Shown piece by piece: positions 1 through 7,350 of a DNA stretch of 9,064 nucleotides; position 1 is the first letter of the stretch; the number at the start of each line of letters is the position of its first letter. The notes beneath the pieces are model-generated. The model saw only the letters and a list, made by a program, of their open reading frames with translations. It searched no databases and was not told where the DNA came from. This DNA comes from DASPXY01 sp038227745 (lineage in GTDB: Bacteria > Planctomycetota > Planctomycetia > Gemmatales > Gemmataceae). A program made the position numbers and the translations under genes. The DNA lies in contig JBBRPS010000412.1 of the NCBI GenBank assembly GCA_038227745.1, forward strand, positions 1 to 9,064, written 5' to 3'.

Positions 1-3
1 GCG

Positions 4-77
4 GGGAGCTTTGATACAAGCCCGAAGCGCACGCGAGGGATCCCTCTCTTGCGCTTCGGGCTTGTATCAAAGCTCCC
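4..77. repeat. Near-perfect 74-nt palindrome upstream of ribD
   Basis: Bases 4-30 are the exact reverse complement of 51-77 (27 bp). The inner part 31-50 continues the pairing with only two C/T mismatches (32/49 and 34/47), giving 35 of 37 pairs with the centre at 40/41. Transcribed from either strand it would form a very long hairpin. It ends 22 nt before the ribD start codon. It has no T-tract, so a standard intrinsic terminator is unlikely. It may be a dispersed palindromic element (REP/MITE-like) or a processing or termination structure for whatever lies left of the window; its copy number cannot be judged here. Confidence 0.9.
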
Positions 78-99
78 TCGTCGAGGATACATTAAGGGG

Positions 100-1191
100 A
101 TGAGCGATTCCGCAGAGCAGTGGATGCGCCACGCCCTGGAGCTGGCGGAGCGCGGCCGCGGGTACGTCGAGCCCAACCCGCTCGTCGGCGCCGTGGTGGT
201 GCGCGACGGCCACGCCGTCGGCGAGGGTTGGCACCGCCGCTTCGGCGAGGCCCACGCGGAGGTCAACGCCCTGGCCGAGGCCGGCGCGGCGGCGCGCGGG
301 GCCACCCTGTACGTCACCCTGGAGCCGTGCTGTCACCACGGCAAGACGCCGCCCTGCACCGACGCCGTCCTGCGCGCCGGCGTCGGCCGCGTCGTGGCCG
401 CCATGACCGACCCCTTCCCTCCGGTCGCGGGCAAAGGTGCGGAGGTGCTGCGCGCGGGGGGCGTGGCGGTCGAGCTCGGGCTGTGCGAGGCAGAGGCGGT
501 GCGGCTCAACGCGCCGTACCTGAAGCTGCTGCGCACGGGCCGGCCGTACGTCCACGCCAAGTGGGCCATGACTCTCGACGGCAAGATCGCGTCGCGCACC
601 GGCGACTCGAAGTGGATCAGCAACGACGCCGCCCGCCGCCGCGTCCACGACCTGCGCGGCCGCGTGGACGGCGTCCTCGTCGGCATCGGCACCGCGCTGG
701 CCGACGACCCGCGGCTGACCGTCCGGCCGCCCGGGCCGCGCACGCCCCTGCGCATCGTCCTCGACGGGGCCGCGCGCCTGCCCCTCACGTCGCACCTCGC
801 CGTGACGGCGCGCGAAATCCCCGTCCTGGTGGTGGTGGGCCCGAAGGCGGACGAGGGCCACATCGAGGCGCTGTGCGGGCTGGGCTGCGAGGTGCTGCGC
901 GTGCCGGGGGGCGGCCCGCGGCAGGCGGTGGCCGCCCTTCTCGACGCCCTGGGGGACAGACGCCTGACGAACCTGCTCGTGGAAGGTGGGTCGGAGGTGC
1001 TCGGCAGTTTCATCGACGCCGGCGCCGTCGATGAGGTCCACGTCTTCCTGGCGCCGCGGCTGCTCGGCGGCTCCGCGGCGAAGACGCCCGTCGGCGGGAC
1101 CGGGGCGGCGACCGTGGCGGGCGGGCTAGCGCTGCGGGAGTGGCGCGTCGAGACGATCGAGGATAACGTGTATCTGCATGGGTTAGTTTAA
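100..1191 (+). CDS. ribD: RibD, bifunctional diaminohydroxyphosphoribosylaminopyrimidine deaminase / 5-amino-6-(5-phosphoribosylamino)uracil reductase
   Basis: This cytosolic enzyme catalyses the second and third steps of riboflavin synthesis: deamination of the pyrimidine product of GTP cyclohydrolase II, then NADPH-dependent reduction of the ribose. The protein is 363 aa, the usual RibD length. The N-terminal deaminase domain (about 1-145) has the zinc signature H52-A-E54 and PCCHHGKTPPC with C77 and C86; E54 is the expected proton shuttle. The reductase domain (about 148-363) shows HAKWAMTLDGKIA (152-164), DDPRLTVR (202-209) and LLVEGGSEVLGSF (292-304). The ATG at 100 is chosen because it begins at the usual distance before the deaminase domain. 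An in-frame TTG at 49 would add 17 residues encoded mostly by the upstream palindrome. The only SD-like sequence (AAGGGG) abuts the ATG, so initiation may be weak or nearly leaderless. No other rib gene is in the window. Confidence 0.95.
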   Translation: MSDSAEQWMRHALELAERGRGYVEPNPLVGAVVVRDGHAVGEGWHRRFGEAHAEVNALAEAGAAARGATLYVTLEPCCHHGKTPPCTDAVLRAGVGRVVAAMTDPFPPVAGKGAEVLRAGGVAVELGLCEAEAVRLNAPYLKLLRTGRPYVHAKWAMTLDGKIASRTGDSKWISNDAARRRVHDLRGRVDGVLVGIGTALADDPRLTVRPPGPRTPLRIVLDGAARLPLTSHLAVTAREIPVLVVVGPKADEGHIEALCGLGCEVLRVPGGGPRQAVAALLDALGDRRLTNLLVEGGSEVLGSFIDAGAVDEVHVFLAPRLLGGSAAKTPVGGTGAATVAGGLALREWRVETIEDNVYLHGLV

Positions 1192-1197
1192 GGCTGG

Positions 1198-1225
1198 CGA
1201 GCGGCGGGGCTTGCCCCGCCGCTCG
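1198..1225. terminator. GC-rich hairpin between convergent ribD and rimK, possible bidirectional terminator
   Basis: Bases 1198-1210 pair perfectly with 1213-1225 (13-bp stem, TT in the loop). The hairpin begins 7 nt after the ribD stop and ends 10 nt before the rimK stop on the other strand. Its position between two gene ends suggests a shared terminator or 3'-end stabiliser. There is no T-tract on either side, so classical intrinsic termination is uncertain. Confidence 0.5.
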
Positions 1226-1234
1226 TCCGGAGGT

Positions 1235-2134
<900 letters not shown>

Positions 2135-2137
2135 GAC

Positions 2138-2150
2138 TCCTCCCTCCCTC
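2138..2150 (-). promoter_or_regulatory. Strong Shine-Dalgarno for rimK that fixes a GTG start
   Basis: On the minus strand the bases just before the GTG at 2134 read GAGGGAGGGAGGA-GTC, offering overlapping GGAGG cores 4 to about 8 nt from the start. This repeated SD would lie inside the coding region if the upstream GTG at 2161 were used, which supports 2134 as the real start. Confidence 0.7.
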
Positions 2151-2192
2151 CGCAGACCCACGGGGCACGGCCCGTGGACTTGGGAACTCTCT

Positions 2193-2669
2193 CTACCTGG
2201 CCGACTTCAACAGATATTTCCGACTCACGTCCACGACAAAGTCGCCTTCCAGGGCCTTGCGGCCCAGGAGCATCCGGAAGCGCATCGACGGCCTGCTGGT
2301 GACCGTGACGAGGATGCGCTTGGTGACCGGCCCCAGCCGCAGCGTCGTCTCGACCACCGGCCGCTCCTCGCAGACTCCGCCCGAGTTGCGGACCATGACA
2401 ACGCGCACCACCGGCACGCTGATCGTCACCAGCTGCTCCGGGTGCCGGTGGTCCAGGGCGAGGCTCAGCTCGGCCTCCAGGCCGGCGCCCGGCGCGGACC
2501 GCAGCTCACAGCAGGCCACGTCGAGCGCGGAGGTGCGCGCCCCCGTGTCGATCTTGGCCTTGAGGCGGCGCACGCCCAGGTCGGGCAGGGCGACGTACTC
2601 CTTCCAGCCGATTGTCAACGTCCCCGGGCTGCGACCCGGGCCGGTATGGCCTTTGTGGCCGTGCTTCAT
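2193..2669 (-). CDS. rimB: RimB-like retropepsin-fold protease (ATP-dependent zinc protease family, DUF785/Zn_protease)
   Basis: A 158-aa protein of the small retropepsin-like family often encoded next to rimK. The core begins at IGWKEYVALPDLGV (20-33) and contains the aspartyl-protease motif KIDTGARTSALD (39-50), with D41-T-G-A as the likely catalytic turn. RNSGGVCEERPVVE (94-107) and MRFRMLLGRKAL (129-140) are typical family blocks. Older annotation calls these zinc proteases, but the DTGA motif argues for an aspartic mechanism. In Pseudomonas, RimB belongs to the RimABK set that controls S6 glutamylation. By context this one probably counteracts or trims RimK products, which is inference. 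A clear AGGAGGG (2679-2685) lies 9 nt before the ATG. The gene starts 25 nt after the TPR-like gene and ends 58 nt before rimK. The gene symbol rests on family and synteny. Confidence 0.85.
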   Translation of the reverse strand: MKHGHKGHTGPGRSPGTLTIGWKEYVALPDLGVRRLKAKIDTGARTSALDVACCELRSAPGAGLEAELSLALDHRHPEQLVTISVPVVRVVMVRNSGGVCEERPVVETTLRLGPVTKRILVTVTSRPSMRFRMLLGRKALEGDFVVDVSRKYLLKSAR

Positions 2670-2694
2670 CCGGGCGGTCCCTCCTGTAACCGAT

Positions 2695-4014
2695 TCAGCC
2701 CTGCGACGGGGCCACGCGCCCCTGCAGCCGTCGGCGGATCTCGCGGAGCTGCCAGTAGCCGAAGAACGCCATCAGCAGCCCGAACGCGAAGCCCACGGCC
2801 AGCGAGCGGAAGTCGATCGGCAGCGCACCTTTGACGGCCGAGGGGGGCGGCGGTGGTGGTTTGGTGACCGCCGGGGACTGCGGATTCGCCGGCTGGGTCT
2901 GCACCTCGCGCTCGAAGGCATCTTTCGCGGCCTTCTTTGCGGCACGCAAGGCCAACAGATGTTCCTTGTGCAACAGCGGGAGTCGCGAGAAATCCTCATC
3001 GCGGTTGACTGGGGGTGGGAACGGTCCCTTGAGGAACCGAGGATCTCTCTTCGGGGACTTCTTCGTAAAGGGATCCAGCCCCGGCTTGTCGAAGGAATTC
3101 AACTTCTGGTTGACTTCCGTGAAGACCTCCAGGGCCGAGGCAAACTCGCCGCGGGCATTCAGCAGTTCGCCGTACAGCCAGTATAGGCGCAGGTCATCGG
3201 GCAGCCAGACGAGCAACTGCTGGACGATGGGCAGCGCATCGGGCGGGAGCTTCGCCTGTTCCGCCCGGGCGAGTTTCCCCGCCTCGTACTTGCCGCTCTC
3301 TCCCACAAACCGGACGGGCCGTGGGGGCTTGCCGCCGTCGTCAAAGAGCGCCTCGATCTCCTTGCCGAGCAACTCGGTCGGGTTCGCCGGGGGACGGCTT
3401 TCGCGGGCGCGCAGCCGGAACAACTTACGCAGGGACTCCTCCGCTTTGCGGTAGCGGACGAACTGCGACTCATTCCACCCGATGGCCTCGATCCACTTGC
3501 GCTGGTCTTTGCTCAGGTCCTTCCAGGCCGGCTTCCACTGGTAGAGCGCCTCGGAGAGGTTTTCCCCGGCACGTCGGCTCAGGTCGCGGTCACCCGCCTG
3601 ACCGGCCAGGAATTGTGCCGTGGCCAGGTTGGAGAACACCAGAAAATTGTCGCGCTCCGGGAACCCGGGGCGCTCGGCGAGTGCGAGCACGGCCACGGCC
3701 TCCCGATACTTCCGCAGCCGGATCAGGTAGGCACTGACCTGGAGTCGCTGCTCAACCGTCAGGTTCGGAGGCGTGCCCCGGGAGCACAGTTCCCCGACCA
3801 GAGTATACCGCTTGTGGAAAGGCTGCTCCGGGGCCGCAGGGCCGGCGTCCTCGGGGGCGATCCCGATTTGCTTGAGCGCGATCAGCGTGCTGCGGAACAC
3901 GTCAAAGCGGTCGGACAGCGGCGACTCCGCCTCCGCCGTGTTGTAAACCCCCGCCCGCACGACGCCTGCGCCAAGGCACAGTCCGAGCGCGGCCAGGATC
4001 GGCACTCCTCGCAT
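2695..4014 (-). CDS. Exported TPR-like protein with a C-terminal membrane helix, function unknown
   Basis: A 439-aa protein I do not recognise as a named family. It has an N-terminal hydrophobic signal (residues 4-21, ending VVRAG) and a long helical, charged middle. Two stretches resemble tetratricopeptide helix pairs: about 90-138 (LQVSAYLIRLRKYREAVAVL and following) and about 274-303 (DLRLYWLYGELLNARGEFAS and following). A proline-rich linker (about 384-391) precedes a transmembrane helix (about 403-421, FRSLAVGFAFGLLMAFFGYW) and a short basic tail. The expected topology is a periplasmic helical domain anchored at its C-terminus with the basic tail in the cytoplasm. GAGGAG (4021-4026) sits 6 nt before the ATG. 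It is the first gene of a probable operon with the RimB-like protease and rimK. A physical link to RimB/RimK is not shown, because this protein is exported while they are cytosolic. Confidence 0.75.
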   Translation of the reverse strand: MRGVPILAALGLCLGAGVVRAGVYNTAEAESPLSDRFDVFRSTLIALKQIGIAPEDAGPAAPEQPFHKRYTLVGELCSRGTPPNLTVEQRLQVSAYLIRLRKYREAVAVLALAERPGFPERDNFLVFSNLATAQFLAGQAGDRDLSRRAGENLSEALYQWKPAWKDLSKDQRKWIEAIGWNESQFVRYRKAEESLRKLFRLRARESRPPANPTELLGKEIEALFDDGGKPPRPVRFVGESGKYEAGKLARAEQAKLPPDALPIVQQLLVWLPDDLRLYWLYGELLNARGEFASALEVFTEVNQKLNSFDKPGLDPFTKKSPKRDPRFLKGPFPPPVNRDEDFSRLPLLHKEHLLALRAAKKAAKDAFEREVQTQPANPQSPAVTKPPPPPPSAVKGALPIDFRSLAVGFAFGLLMAFFGYWQLREIRRRLQGRVAPSQG

Positions 4015-4122
4015 GGCGGTCTCCTCACTCCTTGCGGGGACGCTCCCGCGCGGGCAACTTCACGCCACGGTCGGCTTGGCCCGAGAATTGCTCAAACCCA
4101 CAACCGACCGGATCTCCCGGTA

Positions 4123-4131
4123 ATTGTACCA
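4123..4131 (-). promoter_or_regulatory. Candidate extended -10 promoter for the TPR-rimB-rimK operon
   Basis: On the minus strand this reads TGGTACAAT, an extended -10 (TGn) followed by a good -10 hexamer. I see no convincing -35 box. Transcription would start near 4116, about 100 nt before the ATG at 4014. It lies in the 196-nt divergent gap shared with the small BON-like gene. Confidence 0.35.
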
Positions 4132-4210
4132 GGAACCAGGCAAAAAGCCTGCCTCAATGCCTGCAAGGTAAGCAGCCGACAGGCGGGCGCGACAAGGGAG
4201 TGACAGCTTT

Positions 4211-4429
4211 ATGCCGGCGAATCTGATGGACCTGAAGAACGAGCTGGAAACCCGGGTCCACCTCCGGACCGGGCGGCGCGTTCGCAACCTGGCAGTCCAC
4301 GTCAGCCCGGAGCGCGTCGTCCTCCAGGGGCAGGCCGTCAGCTACTACGTCAAGCAGCTCGCCCAGCACGGCGTCCAGGAGCTCCTCCCCGACGTCCGCC
4401 TTGAGAACGCCATCGTCGTCGGCCGGTGA
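4211..4429 (+). CDS. Small BON-like domain protein
   Basis: A 72-aa protein without signal peptide or membrane helix. The pattern of an amphipathic helix (LMDLKNELETRVHLRTG), a strand (NLAVHVSPERVVLQGQAV), a second helix (SYYVKQLAQHGVQELLP) and a final strand (RLENAIVV) fits a single minimal BON-type alpha/beta domain. In particular, 'VVLQGQAVSYYVKQLAQHGV' resembles the 'v.L.G.v.s...k..a...a' core of BON proteins. BON domains usually bind lipid or protein partners; a single cytosolic one has no predictable role. GGGAG (about 4196-4200) lies 10 nt before the ATG. It is transcribed away from the TPR-like gene and towards queF. The assignment rests on pattern alone. Confidence 0.65.
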   Translation: MPANLMDLKNELETRVHLRTGRRVRNLAVHVSPERVVLQGQAVSYYVKQLAQHGVQELLPDVRLENAIVVGR

Positions 4430-4435
4430 GGCACG

Positions 4436-4456
4436 AGGCCCGCGCCTCGCGGGCCT
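4436..4456. terminator. Hairpin between convergent BON-like gene and queF
   Basis: Bases 4436-4444 pair perfectly with 4448-4456 (9-bp GC-rich stem, CCT loop). It lies 6 nt after the BON-like stop and 5 nt before the queF stop on the other strand, the same arrangement as the ribD/rimK junction. No T-tract follows, so it is a possible bidirectional terminator only. Confidence 0.45.
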
Positions 4457-4461
4457 ACCGC

Positions 4462-4833
4462 TCACCCCACTCCCGCCTCATAAACACAGGTCACGGTTGT
4501 CGTTAGGCCCCCGCGCGGGGTGAACGCGCCGACCACCTTGCACCGCTGCGGCCGGCACGCGGCCACGAAATCGTCCAGCAGCCGGTTGACCGCCGCCTCG
4601 TAGAAGATCCCCTGGTTGCGGTAGCCCTGCAGGTACAGCTTCAGCGACTTCAGCTCCACGCACTGCGCCGCCGGCGTGTAGATGAAGGTGATCGTGCCGA
4701 AGTCGGGCTGCCCGGTCTTGGGGCAAACGCTGGTAAATTCCGGGCAGACGATCTCGATGGTGTAATCGCGCCCGGGCCGCGGATTCGGAAAGGTTTCGAG
4801 CGGTTCGACGGAAGGGGCCTCCGTAACTGCCAT
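4462..4833 (-). CDS. queF: QueF, NADPH-dependent 7-cyano-7-deazaguanine (preQ0) reductase
   Basis: This cytosolic tunnelling-fold enzyme reduces preQ0 to preQ1, the last free-base step before tRNA-guanine transglycosylase inserts it in queuosine synthesis. The protein is 123 aa, a compact single-domain (YkvM-type) QueF. The nucleophilic cysteine is C37 in EFTSVCPKTGQPDFG (32-46), with D44 as the expected acid. The QueF signature follows as ELKSLKLYLQGYRNQGIFYE (60-79), ending in the conserved E79. The ATG at 4833 is chosen because GAGG (4839-4842) lies 5 nt upstream and the protein then starts near the family boundary. The frame stays open to 5037, but that extension is encoded by palindromic repeats and is almost certainly untranslated. 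No other queuosine gene and no preQ1 riboswitch is visible in the window. Confidence 0.93.
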   Translation of the reverse strand: MAVTEAPSVEPLETFPNPRPGRDYTIEIVCPEFTSVCPKTGQPDFGTITFIYTPAAQCVELKSLKLYLQGYRNQGIFYEAAVNRLLDDFVAACRPQRCKVVGAFTPRGGLTTTVTCVYEAGVG

Positions 4834-4872
4834 GAGGGCCTCGAAGACAGGGGGCGTGGGGTTGCGCGGTTC

Positions 4873-4993
4873 GCAGCGGTTCGTGGCCGACTCGCGGAGC
4901 GAGTCGGTGGGGCGCCAATCCCCCGACTCGCTCCGCGAGTCGGCCACGAACAATCCCCCCGACTCGCGGAGCGAGTCGGCCACGAACCGCTGC
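4873..4993. repeat. Cluster of three palindromic repeat units upstream of queF
   Basis: A 19-bp unit, cgactcgcggagcgagtcg (8-bp arms, 3-nt loop), occurs at 4888-4906 and 4960-4978, and inverted at 4924-4942. Each copy has the flank 'ttcgtggc' or its complement. Copies 1 and 2 form a perfect 27-bp inverted repeat (4880-4906 with 4924-4950, 17-nt spacer). The cluster ends are themselves inverted repeats (4873-4887 with 4979-4993). It lies between the pseudo-protease stop and the queF start, ending 40 nt before the queF ATG. The symmetry fits a dispersed REP-like element rather than coding sequence. The rest of the 277-nt gap (to 5110) shows nothing I can name. Confidence 0.9.
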
Positions 4994-5110
4994 ACGCCGC
5001 CCTCGTCCCGGCCGTGGTCACGCCGGTCGCTACCCAACGGCCGGACGCCGTGCTGGACTACGTCGGTCGCCTGGGCGTAACCGCCGCCGCTCGCCAGGAA
5101 GGCGGTAGAG

Positions 5111-6199
5111 TTACTTCTTTGCCGGCACGGTCCTCGGCGCCAGCCGCCCGGACATCAGGTCGGGCAGGACGGCCCGCACCACCTCCGACGGGATGGCGTA
5201 GCTCTCCACCCGGCCGGCGCGCGAGACGTTCACGCCGACGACCTTGCCGTCCAGGTCCACGAGGGGGCCGCCGCAGTCCTCCGGCAAGAGGACGCTGTCG
5301 TGCTGCAGGACGATCGGGAAGCCGCCGCGGCGCTTGCTCAACTTGCTGCCCATCCGGTTCTGGAAGTCGCTGCGCGACACGAGCGGCCGCTTGGCCAGCG
5401 TCGCCCGGATCTCTTTCTCCTCCTCGCCGCGGCGCAGCAGGATCGTCACGGTCTCGCCGGGCCGGTGCTTCTTGATGATCCGCACCAGCGTCTCGGCGTC
5501 GGGGATCTTCTTGCCGCCGACCTCAAGGATCACGTCGTTCGCCTTCAAACCGGCCCGGGCAGCGGGCGTCCGCGGCTCGACGTCCCCGACGACCGCGCCG
5601 GGACCCTCGCCGTCCGCCAGGCCGATGCCAAGATACCCGCCGTTGCTCGGCGGTTCCTTCGCCACGATCTTCACCCGAGGCATGTTCCGCGTCGCCACGC
5701 TCACCACGCCGACGGCGACCGGCGCGGCACCCGGCCCCGGGCTGGCGACCCAGTCGCCCACCGCGGCGCCCTTGCTCGGCGTCCACGTGACGGGGACGAG
5801 TCCCTTGCCGTCGATCTTCAGCAGGGCGAGGCCGTGCCCCTCGTGAATGCCGATCAGCCGGGTCGCGTACACCTTGCCGTCGCGCAGCTTGACGGTGATC
5901 TTGCCTTCCAGGTCGTCGGCCGCAGTCAGGATGAAGCCGTCCTCCTTCACGACGACGCCCAGCGCGGTGTCCTTGCCATTGCACTGCACGCGGACCGTGC
6001 TCTCGGCGGGCCGGGCGACCGCCTGGCGGAAGGCGGCGAGGAACTTCGGACTGCTGCGGACCTCCACGCCCTTCGTGCCGCCGAAGAAGTCCTGGGCGCG
6101 GACGCCGGCGGGGAGGAGCAGGGCCAGGCCGAGGGCCAGCAGGGTTGCCGCCCGCGCCGACAATCGGCAAGGTCGGGCGTTGGGGTGAGCCGCGAACAT
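5111..6199 (-). CDS. Exported HtrA-like pseudo-protease with a PDZ domain nested in the trypsin fold
   Basis: A 362-aa protein with a signal peptide (about 1-35, probable cleavage after GVRA). Residues about 65-170 match the first part of an HtrA trypsin-like domain: ALGVVVKEDGFILTAADDL, then LALLKID and VGDWVASPGPG...VGVVSVA. A PDZ domain follows (about 186-272: GYLGIGL, AARAGLKANDVILEVGGKKI, HRPGETVTILLRRG). The end of the protease fold comes only after it: FPIVLQHDSVLLPEDCGGPLVDLDGKVVGVN (294-324), RVESYAIPSE. The PDZ therefore appears inserted into the second barrel instead of following it. The catalytic triad is gone: His becomes D95 (TAAD for TAAH), Asp becomes G123, and Ser becomes C309 (EDCGGP for GNSGGP). 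Proteolysis by the usual mechanism is not expected; a binding, scaffold or regulatory role is inferred. It lies 122 nt downstream of an intact HtrA homologue on the same strand. CTCCTT/AAGGAG at 6211-6216 is 11 nt before the ATG. Confidence 0.85.
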   Translation of the reverse strand: MFAAHPNARPCRLSARAATLLALGLALLLPAGVRAQDFFGGTKGVEVRSSPKFLAAFRQAVARPAESTVRVQCNGKDTALGVVVKEDGFILTAADDLEGKITVKLRDGKVYATRLIGIHEGHGLALLKIDGKGLVPVTWTPSKGAAVGDWVASPGPGAAPVAVGVVSVATRNMPRVKIVAKEPPSNGGYLGIGLADGEGPGAVVGDVEPRTPAARAGLKANDVILEVGGKKIPDAETLVRIIKKHRPGETVTILLRRGEEEKEIRATLAKRPLVSRSDFQNRMGSKLSKRRGGFPIVLQHDSVLLPEDCGGPLVDLDGKVVGVNVSRAGRVESYAIPSEVVRAVLPDLMSGRLAPRTVPAKK

Positions 6200-6291
6200 G
6201 GGGGTTCAAACTCCTTGGGGTCCAGCCGCGCGCCCCGGTCGGGGCGCTGGGAGGTCGTCAGGGATGGTTGGGTCTCCGGGTTGGCGCGGTG

Positions 6292-6309
6292 GCCCCTCCG
6301 GCGAGGGGC
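6292..6309 (-). terminator. Hairpin just downstream of the HtrA-like protease gene
   Basis: Bases 6292-6298 pair with 6303-6309 (7-bp GC stem, CGGC loop), 12 nt past the protease stop codon. A second 7-bp hairpin (6230-6236 with 6241-6247) lies nearer the next gene. Neither has a T-tract. They may partly attenuate transcription between the two genes or stabilise the first message, or they may be chance in GC-rich DNA. Confidence 0.25.
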
Positions 6310-6321
6310 GCGGGGGAACGG

Positions 6322-7350
6322 TCAGTCGGGCGGCCGTTTGCCGACCAGGAGCTTGAGGGTTACCTGCTCCTCGCCGCGCTGCACCTCCATCACGACCGCG
6401 TCGCCGGGCCGGTGCCGCCAGATCTGCGTGCGCAGATCCTCATAGTCGCCGACCTTGTGGCGGCCGAAGCGTGTCACGACGTCGTCCACCTTCAGGCCGG
6501 CCTTCGCGGCGGGCGAGCCGGGGGCGACGTAGGTGATCTTGCACTGCGGCGACTCGTTGTCGCCCTTGACGCCCACGTACGGGTCGTTGCGGACGTATTT
6601 GGGACGGATGTTCTCGGCCTTGACGAGCTGTTCCCAGGTGTCGTGGTAGGTGTCCACCGGGACGTGGATGTTCGCCGTGAGCGGGTCGCCGATGCGCGAG
6701 TGGATGCCGATCACCCGACCCTGCATGTCGTACAGCGGGCCGCCCGAGTCGCCGCCGACGATGGCGCAGTCGGTGCGGATAAGGGCCGCCCCGGCGTCGA
6801 TGATCCGGCCGACGCGGACGACGGGACTGCGGCCGTCCTGGTAGCCGCCGGGGTGGCCGAGAGCGATGCACCACTGACCGCGCTTCAGGTCCGCCGATTT
6901 GCCCAGGGGGACGAACGGCCACTTCCCCTCGGTGGTGATCTGCGCCATGCCGCTGTCCATGCCGCGGTTCAGGCCGAGCGTCTTGCCCTTGACGACGCGC
7001 CCGTTGGGGAGCGTGATGACGGCGGCGCGGCCCGGCTCCCCGGAAACGTGGCCGGCGGTGAGGATAAGGCCGTCCGCGCTCACGAGGACGCCGCTGCCCT
7101 GGCCGCCGCCGATGCGGATGTTCACGGTGCAGGAGAGCACCCTGGCGAGGACGGTTTTGACCTGCTGCTGGATGGCCTTGAGGTCCTCGATGGACTCGGG
7201 CACCGCCTTGTCGAAGACCTCGGGAAGGGAAACCTTCGCGGACTTCGGCGCGGTGTCGGCGAAGCTGACCGGGGCGAGACGGCTCGCCAGGCAGAGCGCC
7301 AGCAGGAGGGCGCCGAGCTTCCAGCGGGAAGGAGGGTAGCGCGACGACAT
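6322..7350 (-). CDS. Exported HtrA/DegP-like serine protease with one PDZ domain
   Basis: A 342-aa envelope protease of the trypsin-like HtrA family (S1C-like), expected to cut misfolded periplasmic proteins. A signal peptide (about 1-31, ending SFA) is followed by a helical lead and the protease domain (about 70-240). All three catalytic residues are visible: H101 in LILTAGHVSG, D132 in RGMDSGMAQI, and S202 in VGGDSGGPLYD. The second half, ALGHPGGYQDG (163-173), is typical of this branch. One PDZ domain (about 256-337: VAPGSPAAKAGLKVDDVV, HRPGDAVVMEVQRG) follows the protease domain, as in canonical HtrA. The ATG at 7350 is chosen over a TTG at 7359, because GAGGG (7361-7365) lies 10 nt before the ATG but only 1 nt before the TTG. 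It lies upstream of the pseudo-protease gene and the two are probably co-transcribed. Confidence 0.93.
   Translation of the reverse strand: MSSRYPPSRWKLGALLLALCLASRLAPVSFADTAPKSAKVSLPEVFDKAVPESIEDLKAIQQQVKTVLARVLSCTVNIRIGGGQGSGVLVSADGLILTAGHVSGEPGRAAVITLPNGRVVKGKTLGLNRGMDSGMAQITTEGKWPFVPLGKSADLKRGQWCIALGHPGGYQDGRSPVVRVGRIIDAGAALIRTDCAIVGGDSGGPLYDMQGRVIGIHSRIGDPLTANIHVPVDTYHDTWEQLVKAENIRPKYVRNDPYVGVKGDNESPQCKITYVAPGSPAAKAGLKVDDVVTRFGRHKVGDYEDLRTQIWRHRPGDAVVMEVQRGEEQVTLKLLVGKRPPD

Noticed and set aside
4..99. FMN riboswitch before ribD
   Set aside because: The upstream space is filled by a simple palindrome; I see none of the multi-helix FMN-element sequence blocks.
67..1041. Long open frames antisense to ribD and in another plus frame
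   Set aside because: They are GC-rich shadows of ribD with repetitive R/A/G/P composition and no recognisable motifs; ribD itself has all its catalytic motifs.
2158..2177. 7-bp hairpin between the RimB-like gene and rimK
   Set aside because: Short and without a T-tract; the gap looks like ordinary operon spacing.
4137..4151. Small hairpin CAGGC-AAAAA-GCCTG in the divergent gap
   Set aside because: A 5-bp stem is within chance expectation and has no T-tract or positional logic.
4873..4993. CRISPR-like array
   Set aside because: Only three copies of a palindrome in mixed orientation with unequal spacers (17 nt each but inverted flanks), and no cas genes.
4981..5100. Plus-strand stretch reading like a protein fragment (PDAVLDYVGRLGVTAAAR)
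   Set aside because: It has a natural-looking composition and could be a gene remnant, but there is no start signal, no recognisable family, and the frame runs on antisense into the pseudo-protease gene.
4834..5110. preQ1 riboswitch before queF
   Set aside because: The region is explained by palindromic repeats; no short pseudoknot-like preQ1 aptamer with an A-rich tail is visible.
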